Assembly (NCBI RefSeq): GCF_945859705.1
Contig: NC_079134.1
Span: 119,598,620-119,662,619 of the forward strand
Direction: 5' to 3'
Length of the DNA stretch: 64,000 nucleotides
Source: Episyrphus balteatus
Lineage: Eukaryota > Arthropoda > Insecta > Diptera > Syrphidae
The first letter of the stretch is position 1. Each line of letters begins with the position of its first letter. The position numbers were made by a program, and so were the translations under genes. The notes below the pieces were generated by a model. The model saw only the letters and a list, made by a program, of their open reading frames with translations. It did not search any database and was not told the DNA's origin. This document shows positions 44,991 to 57,600 of this stretch, in pieces.

Positions 44991-45479
44991 TAAATGCACG
45001 ACAGGCCCGCACGAACTTTTTCTTACAGTAAAACATAAAAATAAAGATTTTTTTTTAAACTTCGATTTTGAGTTTCAAAAGAGTAACCAATTTGAATAAA
45101 AAAAAAATATCTAGGTAAATCGTTTGAGACGATGTTTTTTTTATATAAAACAAATTTTTTATAAATACATAGAATTAAAAAAAAAGGTACAAATGTGATA
45201 GTATGCCATTATGAAGTAACTATTTATCAACACTAAAATTCAACTTTCGATGAAATTCAGACCACTTTTTCAAAGGTTAATTTTCCAAAAAAAAAATTAT
45301 TTTTTTTTATATCAAACCATATAAAAGCTTTTGTATAACAAAATTCGTTTAAATTGAACTAGGGACAAAGTCAGAAAGAACCGTTCTATGAGACGTATGA
45401 GCCATTATGATGGTTTTCAAAAAAAAAAATTTAAGAGAGGTAAAATATCAAAGCCAAAACATAGTAGAACAAAAAAAAA
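44991..45479. other. AT-rich spacer, no gene seen
   Basis: Begins with GCACGACAGGCCCGCACGAA, related to the left end of the insertion at 10259. Nothing coding. Confidence 0.4.
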
Positions 45480-46080
45480 ATACAAGCTTGAAAATTTCAC
45501 CTGTGTGTATTTCCATTGTAACGGGTATGACACAGTTACATAGTTTTTTATTCTTGGGTTGCATACTATGCACTAAATAAAGTATTTAAAAGCTTCAACA
45601 CTTAATATATTTAGTTTTTAATATATGTTTAAATTAATATTTTTTTAACCTGTCTTTCAACGTCGAAAACTCTTAAGATTAGATGTAATGGGTGTTACGT
45701 TCGAAAATCAATTCAGCCTGCTTCGGTGACTTTTAGAAGCTACATTGTAGATTTTTGAATGAAAATTCGTGGATATCGTGTTCAGTATGAAAGGAGATTT
45801 AATTTTATGTATGTTATATAGCAATTAAAAATGTAACGGGTGTGACATATTTGTGTAACGGGTGTGACACTGTATTTTTAAAATATTTAAACATCAAAGA
45901 AAAAATCAATAACTTCAAACTTCAAATATTTAAGCACTATTTGCACCGTGAATACATTTTTAGGGTAAGAATCTCAATACACATCAGAATAATTGACTCT
46001 AGATTTTTTTTAGCAAATTTTTTATTATTTTTTTTTTGTAATATTATGCTTTAAAATTATTATAATCTAGTTTATTTTGC
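45480..46080. repeat. TGTAACGGGTGTGACA element, copy 1
   Basis: TTCCATTGTAACGGGTATGA opens a ~600-bp stretch with further TGTAACGGGTGTGACA copies at 45834 and 45855 and one variant at 45690. A diverged inverted copy spans 51960-52390, in the same motif order. No gene is supported; the plus frame at 45842 is short and unrecognised. Confidence 0.7.
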
Positions 46081-46460
46081 ATTTTTGACAATGGTTCGTT
46101 CGACTTGCGAGGCCGAAAACTACGAATATTCTTTGAATCTATACCGATTAAACAACTCTTCCAAAAGTAGAACAACCAGATTTATTTTAAACATGGATTT
46201 GCTCTGCAGAATCAACAAGATTATCTGGCTATAACAGACATTTAAACAAATTTTAATTTCTATTAAAACAAACCGTTACAAACTAATAATTTTTTTTAAT
46301 AAAACCAAAATGTTTTGATAATCCGAGAAAACCAACTGAAAACTTTAATAAGTCTTAAACGTGAAAAATTTAACAAAATACGATCATCAAAGTCATTTGA
46401 CCTTGTTAACTTCTCTCTAAATCATTTAACACCAGGTGTTAAATGTGTTTGAACCGTTTA

Positions 46461-46500
46461 TTATATAACTGCGAGATCGTGTTGCAATAACTTTCACTCT
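46461..46500 (+). promoter_or_regulatory. Possible TATA/initiator promoter
   Basis: TTATATAACTGCGAGATCGT followed about 30 bases later by TTTCACTC, then ATG at 46507. An E-box-like CACCAGGTGTTAA lies just upstream (46430). The spacing suits a fly core promoter, but no downstream gene is recognised. Confidence 0.2.
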
Positions 46501-47600
46501 TTCAATGTCTACCTCACATCACAACACTTTTATTTTTGTCTGTCGCGTCGAAAGTACTTACAATTTTCACTTACTTTTAAAATGTATTTAAACTTTACTG
46601 TGCCACAGCTTAATTTTATCGAACTTGACCATTCGATGGATACCAATCGACTGTCGCACTCAGCCGATGACTTTTTCTCGTTACCAAAAAGATTTAAGTT
46701 TGGCTTTGGGTCCAACTTGGAATGCGATTTTGCATCTTATAATGAGTAACATAGCATACAAAAAAATGCAGTATAAGTTTTAGTAAACATGTATTATTTA
46801 ATTACTTTAAAGGTAACATTGAGAATAAAGCATGCGTTAGTGCGTAGTGTTCTTATTCTAACTCTCCTTCGACTAAATGCAATCATTCTAATTAAAAAAG
46901 AAAGTTTAATTTGCCTTTCGACAAAGTTTTTATAAACAAACTTACATTAAATATGTATGTGTGTCAAGGTTTATGGTTTTTTTTTTTAATGATCAGGTGC
47001 AAACCTCTCAGATGACTTTCTTTTGAAGCTACCAAATATGTAGAAATATTATAAACAAACATTCAGCAAGATCTTAAGCTGATTAACATAAATGAGGTAG
47101 GTCTTGAATATTACAGCATAATTGTTGGCAGTCGTAGATAAAACTTAGAGTGAATATATTTATTTGTTTTTTATTTTTTAAATCTTACATAATTCATGTT
47201 GAATTCGGGTCAATTCTGGTAGAATCGATTAATAGTTTTTTTTTTTTTTTGGTAAAATAAAGTTATTTTTAGATGAATTCGATTTAAAAGAGAAAGTGGC
47301 TACTCACTGGAGGAATACTAACTGATCAGGATTATATTAAAATACTGCACTTTTAATCATTCTTTGAACAATTTATTATTGAAAAAAGGAGGTCAATCAT
47401 GAAGATAAGGGCTTGTTATGAATTCATGAAATAAGATGCAGATGAACAAGAGAGAATTATTTAATTCTGCTCTAATAATAGCGTAGGCAAATAAGTTTAA
47501 AAACCAAAATTGTTTGTTATGGAATGTGTTCGGGAGTATGTCGGAAAAGAGGTTTGTACTGTTTTTATTTTGTAAAAAGGACAATTTACACTGACAAAAA
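46501..47600. other. Intergenic, no gene confirmed
   Basis: The minus frame at 46530-46715 (MDPKPNLNLFGNEKK...) is less AT-rich than its surroundings but has no recognisable domain. The rest is AT-rich. Confidence 0.3.
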
Positions 47601-48570
47601 AAAAAAAACAAATTGGACTTGAGAAAAAAAAAATGATGTAATTTGTTGGAATTACCATAGTTTACTGAGAAAAATGTAAAAAGGACAATTTTTGCACTGA
47701 ATTTTTTTTTTTTGATTTTTAAGAGGTTAGTAATTTGAAAAAAAAAAAAAATGTTTTTTTCATAATTTTTGAAATAAGGGTGGACTAGCGAAAAAAAACT
47801 GATGTAATTTATTGGAATTACTATAGTTAGTTGAGAAAGGTTTAAAAGTACTATTCGTGTACTGAAAATGAAATCACCTGCAATACCATTTAATGATTGT
47901 TGTTACTTTTGAAAAAAAGTTGGATATATTTTACTAGGCATGTAGCTTTTCTAAGTGCTCATCTGGTAAACCAACAAAATCAATGATTTTTACACTTCAA
48001 ATATTTTTATTTTGTGTTTTTTAAGCTAAAGCTTTTTAATAGGTATGTTATATGGACTACATTCAATCAAGTAAGAATAACATTTGAGGTGCAGTGCTTA
48101 CACCAGTGGATTTACTTTTATTTAAATTATAAATTAATTAAGGTCACTGTGGTGTATGCGTACTATTTTTTTTTTTAGGTGAATACAAAAAAATGCTTCT
48201 ATAATTTTTATACTAAGGGTAGGAAATAAAGTTGGGCTGACGAAAAAAACCACGGTTTAAACTAACAATTTCTGTACAGACAAAAAAATCATAATATTTT
48301 TGGTTTCTGATATGAAAAGAAATTTATTGTATCTTTTGAAAAAATTGTGGAAAAAAGTTGGGCTATCCTGGACTAACGTTAGGCAAACGAACCACAATGC
48401 AAAAACAACAATTTTTGCACTGAATCAATTTTTTTTCTTTTTTTATTTTTGAGGTAAAAACATAATTTCGTTATAATATTAGAACTAAGAGGGGGTTTAC
48501 GAAAAAAAATCTTGGAATATCCTGAGCTAACCTTGGGCAATCGAACCAGGCAGGTTTGAAAAAAAAATTA
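47600..48570. repeat. Diverged tandem modules
   Basis: GATGTAATTTGTTGGAATTA...GCACTGA at 47633-47700 recurs at 47802-47866 (GATGTAATTTATTGGAATTA...GTACTGA), and looser copies with GACGAAAAAAACC and CAATTTTTGCACTGAAT appear to 48570. Confidence 0.55.
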
Positions 48571-48960
48571 GCATTTAGGGCTGCCGACTTCACATAGCCA
48601 GGTTTCGGTGCTTGGGTTCTATTAGCGCATGTACATACATTTATGTCCGTATTTCATCATATCACATTCTAATTAAAATATAAAATCATGGATTTAATTT
48701 CTTGGCTTAAGTTTTACTCCTTGTCTTCGGTGCTTAGATTTGATTGTTCCAAAAAACACCTTCATTGCTTCGGGTTTGTTCATCTCCGAGCGAGGGCTCA
48801 TTTTCGGTATAGCTTTAGATCTTGGTACACTTTTATATCTCAGTAATTTTTTTGCCAGCATAATTTCAATATAGAAGAACTTGGCTCTTTTTTTAACAGT
48901 ATTGTTTTTGTTGTGATTTCACTACTTTTTGCAAGGTATGGCTGAAGAATTGAAAATCTA

Positions 48961-49440
48961 TATATTTGATGAAAATTCAGAGGAAAAAGGGTGGTTGCCA
49001 CGCCCCCTGGCTAAAATTCTCAAATTTTAAATTTTTTCCTTTGTATAAACTACCATCTCTACCATTCTACCAAATTTCAAGATTCTACGAATCAGAAGTG
49101 CCCTATAATATTTGATGAAAATTCAGCGGAAATGGGCGTTTGCCACGCCCCCTGGCTAAAATTCTCAAATTTTAAATTGTTTCCTTTGTATAAACTATCA
49201 TCTCTACCATTCTACCAAATTTCAAGATTCTACGATAATCAGAAGTGCTTTATAATATTTGATGAAAATTCAGCGGAAATGGGCGGATGCCACGCCCCCT
49301 CAATTAAAAATCTCAAAAAATTTCAATTTTTCCCTTTGTATACACCACAAGTCCTATCACCGTGTAAAATTTCAAGTTTCTACGATAGCGGGAAGTTCTC
49401 CATAATTTTGATGATCTGTCAGTGAGTCAGTGAATCAGTG
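48961..49440. repeat. Tandem repeat, ~147-bp unit, three copies
   Basis: Units begin TATTTGATGAAAATTCAGMG at about 48963, 49111 and 49257. Each contains TGCCACGCCCCCT, an AAATTTCAAGATTCTACGA-like stretch and AGAAGTGC. A short GTCAGTGAATCAGTGAATCA run follows. The open frame at 49132-49425 is a by-product. Confidence 0.8.
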
Positions 49441-51959
49441 AATCAGTTACGGTTTTTGCGATTTTTGAAGCCCTATATCTCAAAAACTACTCATCGTAAG
49501 AGCCTGAAATTTTGTGAGGACCAGGTTTTGACCAGCTAAACAAATGTAGGGAGTTTGAAAATTCTGGCATCTTTGGTGTGGAAGTTAGAGGGGGGTCGAA
49601 AATGGCCTGAGTTGTTTCCTGTAAATAAGGGTGTAGTGCCAAAGTTACTAGAGAACTTGGCTGGGCACTACCGTGCCCCTTGATTTGAAGAAATACTCAT
49701 CAGACCCTCGACCCTCGAGTATCAGTATCCAACCCTGCGTTGCGTTTAAATGTGCGGTGCGTTCAAATGGAACAACCCCAACCAACTAGAAGTGCGCACG
49801 CAAGGCAAGTACAGCGTAAGATAAACTGATACAGTTTACAAAGCCGCATTATTTTTATTGAACTTATGTATGTATATAATTTTTTTTAAAATATGATAGT
49901 GATTATTATTAATTCATTGAACAAGTTTATGCAACCCTATGATGTTCTTTAGGTATTTCCCTGCTGTTATCTAAATAAATGGGTTTCTTTATTTTAACTT
50001 TGTTACTCTTTAAGGGAGAAGAAAATAAGCACAAAAATATAAAGGTATCAACCTTAACGTATAATATTCAAAACAATGTTATCAATTCCTGTAGTTGCAC
50101 TCTATTTTTATCAATAAACTTTGAATAGGTTGTGATGATAAGAACCATAACAATAACACTGCTTGCCATTAAAACTGCGTAAGAATATTTTTATCATTAT
50201 CATACGTCTGAGATTTACCACAATTAGATTTATGAAAATATAATTTATTGTGACATAAAAGACGTAGTCGATATTACAGTCAGATAAAAAAAAAATCACG
50301 GAAAAAGTATTGAGTTTTAGTATGCAGTCGAAAAGTTACAGTTCTTGCAGTCGATAATTTGGGAAAGAACAATAAGCAATTTTAAAATGAAGTTAATATA
50401 AATGTTGTGTTCAAAAAGTTTAGATGCGAATTTCTCAGCAACCTTCCACATAATTCCAGTGGGTCCTTTGGTTGGATATTATGTCCAAAAACAACCAACG
50501 ACGTCATTTAAAATTCAATTTTAGCTTATGACACATGATCTTAGGGTATTTTTTCGATTCTGTATCCCATGGAACTAAAACCAAGACAATCAGACTTCCC
50601 TGAAAAAAGTTTTGGCTAAAAAAACACCCTATAGTTCGAAAATAACAATCGTCATAGTAAGTTCCGGGGATGGTTTTTTGAAAAAAAATAATTCATATTT
50701 GTTATCTACTATTGATGCCCTTTCAACCCATATAGGTCTCATTCGTATCGGTGCTGGGTTTTTTTTGAGCATTCTCCTTTATGAAAATCTGAAAAAAATT
50801 AATCTTAATACATAGGCCTTTTTACTGAGAATTGATACATATATGTAAACCAAAATTTGTTTCGAGACTTTGGTTCCAAGTTACATGCCTGCGAAACTAA
50901 GAAAACAAAAATATTTGTAGATTTGCAAATAACTCATATCAGCAACCAGACTTGAAAGAAACTCTTGGTTTACAGTTATGAAATGAACAGAGCTTAGAAA
51001 GGCCTTCCTTTTGATTTTCTCTCGCTGGATTTGGAGAAAATTTTTCAAAACGTAGTTTTTTTTGCAAGGGGTACCTTTTGAATTTTTTTCAGAAAAATCT
51101 GAAAAAAATAAAGTTGAAATTATTAACCTAAATGCGTATTCCTGTTAAGTGTGAATAATACCATATAAGCATAGTGTATGGTATTTTTTTCCGATTTTAA
51201 TATTAAAATTTAGGAGTCGCTACCATTCACTAAAGATTTAAGTAAAAAAAAAAAGATCAATTTCAACAAATTTTTTTTTGTTACAATACAAAGTACGTTT
51301 AAGACCCGATTTTTCAATCTTCTAATAAACAGTCAGTTAATTGTCTGTCGAATAAAGATATTAAGCTCATAAACAATCAGATAAAATCATTGAATTTTTC
51401 AATTAAGCTATTCTACAGAATAACACAAAAAAATGTCAAATTCAAAAATATTCAAAATTAAACTTCATTTTTATTCCGCTGTATTTTTATCAAAACTTCT
51501 TTCAAAACAGTTTAAGATTTAATATAAAGTACTTAATTCTGATTACAAATTTTTAAATTTTCTGAGAAAAAAAAAAACAAAATTTGGTGTATTTTTCAAA
51601 ACTTTGAGTTGTGGTAGCGACCCCTAGAACAAGTTTAAACTGGACCAAATTTACCCAATTTATATTTAAGGCAGGAAGAACAAAATGAAAGGGTGTCCCA
51701 TTAAAATTTCGAAAATTGATTTTTAAGAAGCACCCTATTGTACCTCAATCTAAAAATTAAAAAAAATGAGGAGTTTTTGAGTAAAAGATGAGAAAAATAA
51801 AAGCTCTAAAAGTTTTCAAAGCACAAACTGCTTCCCGGTGAACGCGCATTTTTATCCAAAATCGAAATAATTTGCTGAAAAAATTTTTTAAATTATTTAT
51901 TGTGTAAATATAGCTTAAATATTTGAAACTTTAAGTTAATGATTTTTGTTTTGATGTTT
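49441..51959. other. Intergenic with decayed repeats
   Basis: Includes AAAACCAAGACAATCAGACT (50577), related to 18553, and an inverted pair GGAGTCGCTACCA (51211) / TGGTAGCGACCCC (51612) about 400 bp apart that may be ends of one element. No gene seen; frames at 50111 and 50612 are not supported. Confidence 0.4.
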
Positions 51960-52390
51960 ATAATATTGTATACATAACTTTTTGCATACAATGTCACACC
52001 CGTTACAAAAATATGTCACACCCGCTAAATTTTTGATTTTTTTATAAATTCATAGATTTTTATAAATATCTTTCAAATATATGCTTACTAGAAACCTCTT
52101 TTGAATGCAATATCCACGTCTCTTCATTCAATAATTTTCAATATGTCTTCTTAAAGTCACCGAAGAAGACCAAATCAATTTCCTAACGTCACACCTGTTT
52201 TATCTTAAGAGTTTGTGACATTGAAGAACATGTTAACAATACGTAATTTTAAAAATATTTTAACATCAAAATTTATGAGGTTTTGAAGTGAAGCTATTTA
52301 ATACCTTATTTAGTGAATAGTTCACAAACCAAGAACAAAACATTTAGTAACTGTGTCACACCCGTTACAATGGAAATACCCTATTGTTCT
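51960..52390. repeat. TGTAACGGGTGTGACA element, copy 2 (inverted)
   Basis: TGTCACACCCGTTACA occurs at 51989 and 52360, and CACACCCGCTAAAT at 52017. It shares CTCTTAAGA and CTTCGGTGACTTT (as complements) with 45480-46080. Confidence 0.7.
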
Positions 52391-52753
52391 TTTTAAAAGA
52401 AAAAAACAGTTATTCCATATTTTTGCTCGTCTGTATCCTGTATGGTATATTTCTCGATTTCTTTGCTTAAATAATACTCTATGTCTGCGGTCTGCCATAG
52501 AATATCATAATTATAATTATCCATAACCTTACTCTGAAAGGATTAAAGAAGTAATTCTTAAAAGATCGATTCGGCAGCATGTTAACTTAACCCATATTTT
52601 TGTTCCATCTATTAGTACACCAGTTGTTATTAAATAAATAATGTAAACCAACATTTTTTTTTCCTCACAAATATGTATTTCTAAATAATGATATGTTATA
52701 AATTATTACAGAAGTATACATACATAATATATATGTTTATTGAAATATATATA

Positions 52754-53733
52754 GGGGAGAGTGGGGCCAAATGTAACACTTTTTTCTAAAATCGATGGTT
52801 CTCCTACAAATTTGAAAGTGGGTCAACCAGACCTTTTTTAAATTAAAGACCCATGTTTTAGCTCCAAGATCCATCATAAAAATTTAGCAAAACATAACGG
52901 TAATGTTGAAAAATAAAGCTTCCAAAAAAAAAATCGTGTTGTTTCAACTTACCCCACATACGGGGCAAAGTGTAACACATACCGGGGTAGGTTGTACCAA
53001 GAACTAAAAATAAGAGAAAAATACCTTTATTTGTTTATATTTATTTATTTTTAATTAATAACAATAAAAACAAACCTCAGTCATGAAATTTTGGTGCAAA
53101 TTTGTAAAAAGTGGAGCAAATCCAAGATTTCCAGAGAAAATTTGACAGTAGTCTTAAATAAAAGTTATTCGAATTCATAAATTGTTTTATAAGCTTTATG
53201 AATTCAAGTGGTGGTTCAAAAATTTGTTTCCAATTTCAAAATAAATACAAATTCAATTACAAGCATTCATATTCAGGGTTGTTAATTATATTAGGTAAAC
53301 AATTTTTCAGTATAGGTAGGTTTTTACATGGTACAACTTGCCCCGGAAAAATGTTACAACTAGCCCCAGCATGAAATTTGGCACATAAAATCAATTTAAA
53401 AAAAAAGCGAAATTGATATAGACATAACATATACACGCAATTTGAGCCAAAACACAGTTGCATATAACAAAAAAACACTTAGCACTCTATCTTTTTCGGG
53501 TAAAGAGGTAGACCAAAAATAAAATTAAAAAAAAAAGTTACAAACATGCATTTTTTGGGCACCACTAGTGTAACTTCTCACCCTGTCGTCTAATCTTCAT
53601 CTGAAGAAAATGTGCCGGTAGATATGCAAAAATTGAGCATTTTTCTCCTTTACGCGTTTCTTAATATTGAAAGGAACATCGCTTTTTTTAGCTGTTAATT
53701 CTTACCCCTGTTACATTTAGCCCCACTCTCCCC
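52754..53733. mobile_element. 980-bp element with GGGGAGAGTGGGGC ends
   Basis: GGGGAGAGTGGGGCCAAATG...and its complement near CATTTAGCCCCACTCTCCCC bound the element, flanked by TA within AT runs. Internal copies of the motif (ACCCCACATACGGGGCAAAG, CTTGCCCCGGAAAAATGTTA) show the ends have been reiterated. TA targets suggest a Tc1/mariner-type or related MITE. Confidence 0.75.
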
Positions 53734-54664
53734 TATATATATATATATAAGTATATTTTGTGTTGTATTTTCTTTTTGTTTTAAAAGTTAAATTTTTCTA
53801 AATAGGTACATAATGTTTAAATTTATTTCTGTTTATTTTTTTTTTTTCATTTTTTATAAAGTCATATTCATTAAAATTATTATATTTTTTATTTTCATTA
53901 AATATAATAAGAAGACGCCATGACCAGCATAGCCACACTTAGAATAGGTTGAAGTCTATATTTTATATTTATGTATTTATAAAGTAAAAAATGTACAATC
54001 GATTGTTTATTTATTTTTTTTTTCTTGTAGAAATTTAACTAAGATTAAAATATACGAAAGTGATCATATATTTTTTTTTTTTTTTAATGAGAAATAGAAA
54101 ATTATTAAATCACTCAACTCTTGGAAGTATATTGGTTTTTGTTTTTTCTTTTTCAATCTGATTTAACATAACTTGAAAATTGTATAGTAAATATTTGAAA
54201 CCTCAAGATAATGCATCTACTAAGTACAGATGAGTTTTTTTTTTTGTAATAGATTGTTGTTTTTAAATCTAACATTTAACCAATTAATAGAATTCTGAAA
54301 TTCATTTTTTGTAAATTATTCATTGAAATGTTTTTTTTTTTTGGTCTAACTAAAAACTAAAAGTTTCCGTCTTTAAGTTTGAGATAAAGTCAGAGATATT
54401 TTTTCTTTTCATGACAAACAACAAGAAACTTTACATAGTAAGATTATGTACAAGTACATTGTCAATTCAAAAATTCTGTTTTTTTTTAATAAATATTGTG
54501 TTCTCGAGAATGCATCAAGCATTTTTCAAAAAACATTAATCTTTCGTTTTCAAATTTTGATTTCAAATCATTTAATTGTTATCTCCATGGGATGATAGTG
54601 AACAATGAGGCTGCACTTGTTGAGGCGAAAGAAAACCAGCGAACAGCCTTCGAATTGCCTTATG
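53734..54664 (-). other. Likely Pde8 3' UTR and flank
   Basis: AT-rich with long T runs on the plus strand. Several AATAAA signals on the minus strand (for example near 54005-54012) could end the Pde8 message; which is used cannot be told. Confidence 0.35.
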
Positions 54665-57600
54665 TTATTTGAAAGTTCCTTTTGTTGAGCTCAAAGTAAC
54701 TTGTTTGTTTTTTATATCGGCCAAAGTGTGAACTCCTTGTTCTTCGAACTTTTTCCATTGAGAATAATTCTGCTGCATGTGAGTGATAAGATGTGGCATG
54801 TCAATAAAACCTATTATATAACAAAATACGAAATTAGAAAAAGTTATGGAATTGAATAAGTTTGAAATAAACTTACTGTCCCATGCATGGATCATGTCTT
54901 GAATTATAAATTCTATGAATCCTATTTGGCTTTTGGGTATACTGCAAGTGGCACGGTCAAACATTGGCATTACGATTGGCAGTGAATTAGCCTTTTCTTC
55001 ATCGGTTTGTGTAAAATATTCTTCGGCTATTCGTCGAGCCCATTCGACACAATAGTTGAGCGGTCTCGCTGGATTACTAACATCTGCTACTTTAATTAAC
55101 ATCCGCCGTATAAGAAGCTGGCTATCATCTTCCGATTGTACTATCTAAAATTGAGAAAGAAAGAATTTAATGTACTCTTCGGGAATCACCCAAAACTTAT
55201 CACAAATAAAGTTTTAAAAAACCGATGTATGTTTGATATTAAAATGAAAAGTAAAAAACAAAAATTAACTTACATCTTTTGGTTCCACATCAGCTCCAAA
55301 AACACTAACAAACTTGGCTAAATTTTCAAAATGCCGCGTCATTTCAGTGGCTAGAATCATATCAATGATAACACTCCTCACAGATTTATAGGTATCCTTG
55401 TCTAAATTCTTAAATATATTTATCTTATCATCCCCTAAAATGATAAAAAAAAAAATCAAAATTTATATCAAATAAATTAATAATTGTAATTCAGTTTTGA
55501 CACTTTACCTAAAGTTAACTTAAAAGTAGTTGCCGCATGATGCGATTCCAGTACAGTTAAATCATTATACATTATGGCCAATGGACTATTTGAGTTACAT
55601 AGGAAAGCTGAGGATCTTCCTGGATGATCAATGTCATGGGCTGCGGATGCAATTAATGCTGTAGCTTCATCCATTCGATCCATCACCATTTCTTTAGCTG
55701 CTAATTGGGTCATAAATGCTCCAGTTGCCTAAAAAAAATTTTTTAATTATTTTAGTTTTTAGTAACGAGAATTTTTAAATCTTTATAAAATAGTCTTCTT
55801 TGTGAAATATTGTATAGATTAAGAACTGCAAATTTGTAAATTTTCTTCAACTCTGGTTACAAGTGATTTTGTTCTTCAACTTTATTAGTGACGATAATCA
55901 TTTTTGAATGACTACACGGAGAAAAATAAAGCACTTTAAAATAAGATGATGGCCACTTTAAATTTATTCTGTTTAAAACAATAAGATTTCTTATTAAAAT
56001 AAATTGGATTCGTTTAAACTCTGTTAAATTTGAAGTCATTTAATTTTGATAAGATCTTTTTTTGTTTACCTACTAGAAATGTAAAGATTTCTTATTCGGC
56101 CCTAGCGAGGTATCCGAAGCGTCGGAGCGAAAAATTCTCCGATTCCGACAGGTAAAAACTCTCCGATTCGTAGCAAATCGGAAAAATTTCCGCTACAATG
56201 GGTACCTCGCTAGGGCCGATTACACTGGTCAACGAGGTTTTTGCCACAAAAATATACTTTTCTAGTAGTTTTTGGGGTGTTGAATCCGAATCTTAAGACA
56301 GAAAAGTTTGATTGGCCTTCGTTTTTGAAATATTACCGTTAGAAAATGTCAAAAAACGTAATTTTGGCTGTTTTCGAGGTTATGTTTTTATGTGGAGTAA
56401 TTCATTATGAATAAATTTGTAACGTTGCCTATAAGAGCTGGTTTTCAAAAAATGTTTAAATCTTTCCGATATCTCTTTTATTGCCCGAGATATTTAAAAT
56501 TTAAGTAGCGGTCTATGAATCAGAAACAACACTGGCCAACCAAATTAAAGTTTTTTTGCCACAAGAATCAAAATATACTTTTCTAAAGGTTTTTGGGTTG
56601 CTGAACTCGAATCCACAATCAGAAAAATTCTATTAGCCTTCGTTCTTGAAATATTACCGTTATAAAATGCAAAAAAAAAGGTTTTTTTTTATAACGGTTA
56701 TATTTCAAGAACGAAGGCTAATAGAATTTTTCTGATTGTGGATTCGATTTTTCCGATTGCGAATTTGAGTTCAGCAACTCGAAAACCTTCAGAAAAGTAT
56801 ATTTTCGTTCTTGTGGCAAAAATTCTGTGACCAGTGACTTATACTTTAGATTAAGTTTAGTTTCTCTTTGGCTTATTAAATGAAACTTAAGATATCTCGA
56901 GCAATAAAAGAGATATCGGCAAAATTTAGGTAAACAGTTTTTGAAAGAAGAATATATATTGTTATAATAACCGTTACAAATTTGTTTATAATGAATTACC
57001 CCACATAAAAACAGAATCTCGAAAACTGCCAAAATGACGTTTTTTAGCATTTTATAACGGTAATATTTAAAAACGGAGGCCAATCAAATTTTTCGACTTC
57101 AGATTCGGATTCAGCACCCAAAAAACTACTAGAAAAGTATATTTTGGTTCTTGTGGCAAAAAAAAAAGTTAAATTTTGTTGACCAGTGTTATTTATGTGC
57201 ATTAGGGTGGGTAGAAAAAATCGAATATCTTTTTTTTTCATTTTATACTTCGAAAATATGAGAGGTATTTACTTCTTGGAATATGATTTTGTGTGGGGTC
57301 CTATTTCATGGGGATCCATTGAAGCTTTTCGATGAAGTCAAGGGAAGAAAGTTGCAATGCGAATAATTGTAGCAGAATCATTTTAGGCTGCCAAACTTTC
57401 TCTAAAACTTGTGAGAAATCAAATTACTCAAAAGAAAGCTGACGACCTTTTCGAAGGATAGTGATAATGCAATCAGGAATGCTGTTGAGACAATACTTCA
57501 ATCGGCAGTTCCTTCACCAAAAGATTCTAAGTTTTATTACTGATGTGGTGAGAAACACCAAGTCAATGGAGGCCTTTAAAAGGATGCCCCGAAGCGCTTA

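Noticed and set aside
46530..46715. 61-codon minus frame MDPKPNLNLFGNEKK...
   Set aside because: No recognisable domain and no partner exon; kept only as part of a weak promoter-like patch.
53257..53478. 73-codon minus frame inside the 980-bp element
   Set aside because: Lies within a transposon with reiterated motifs and shows no domain.
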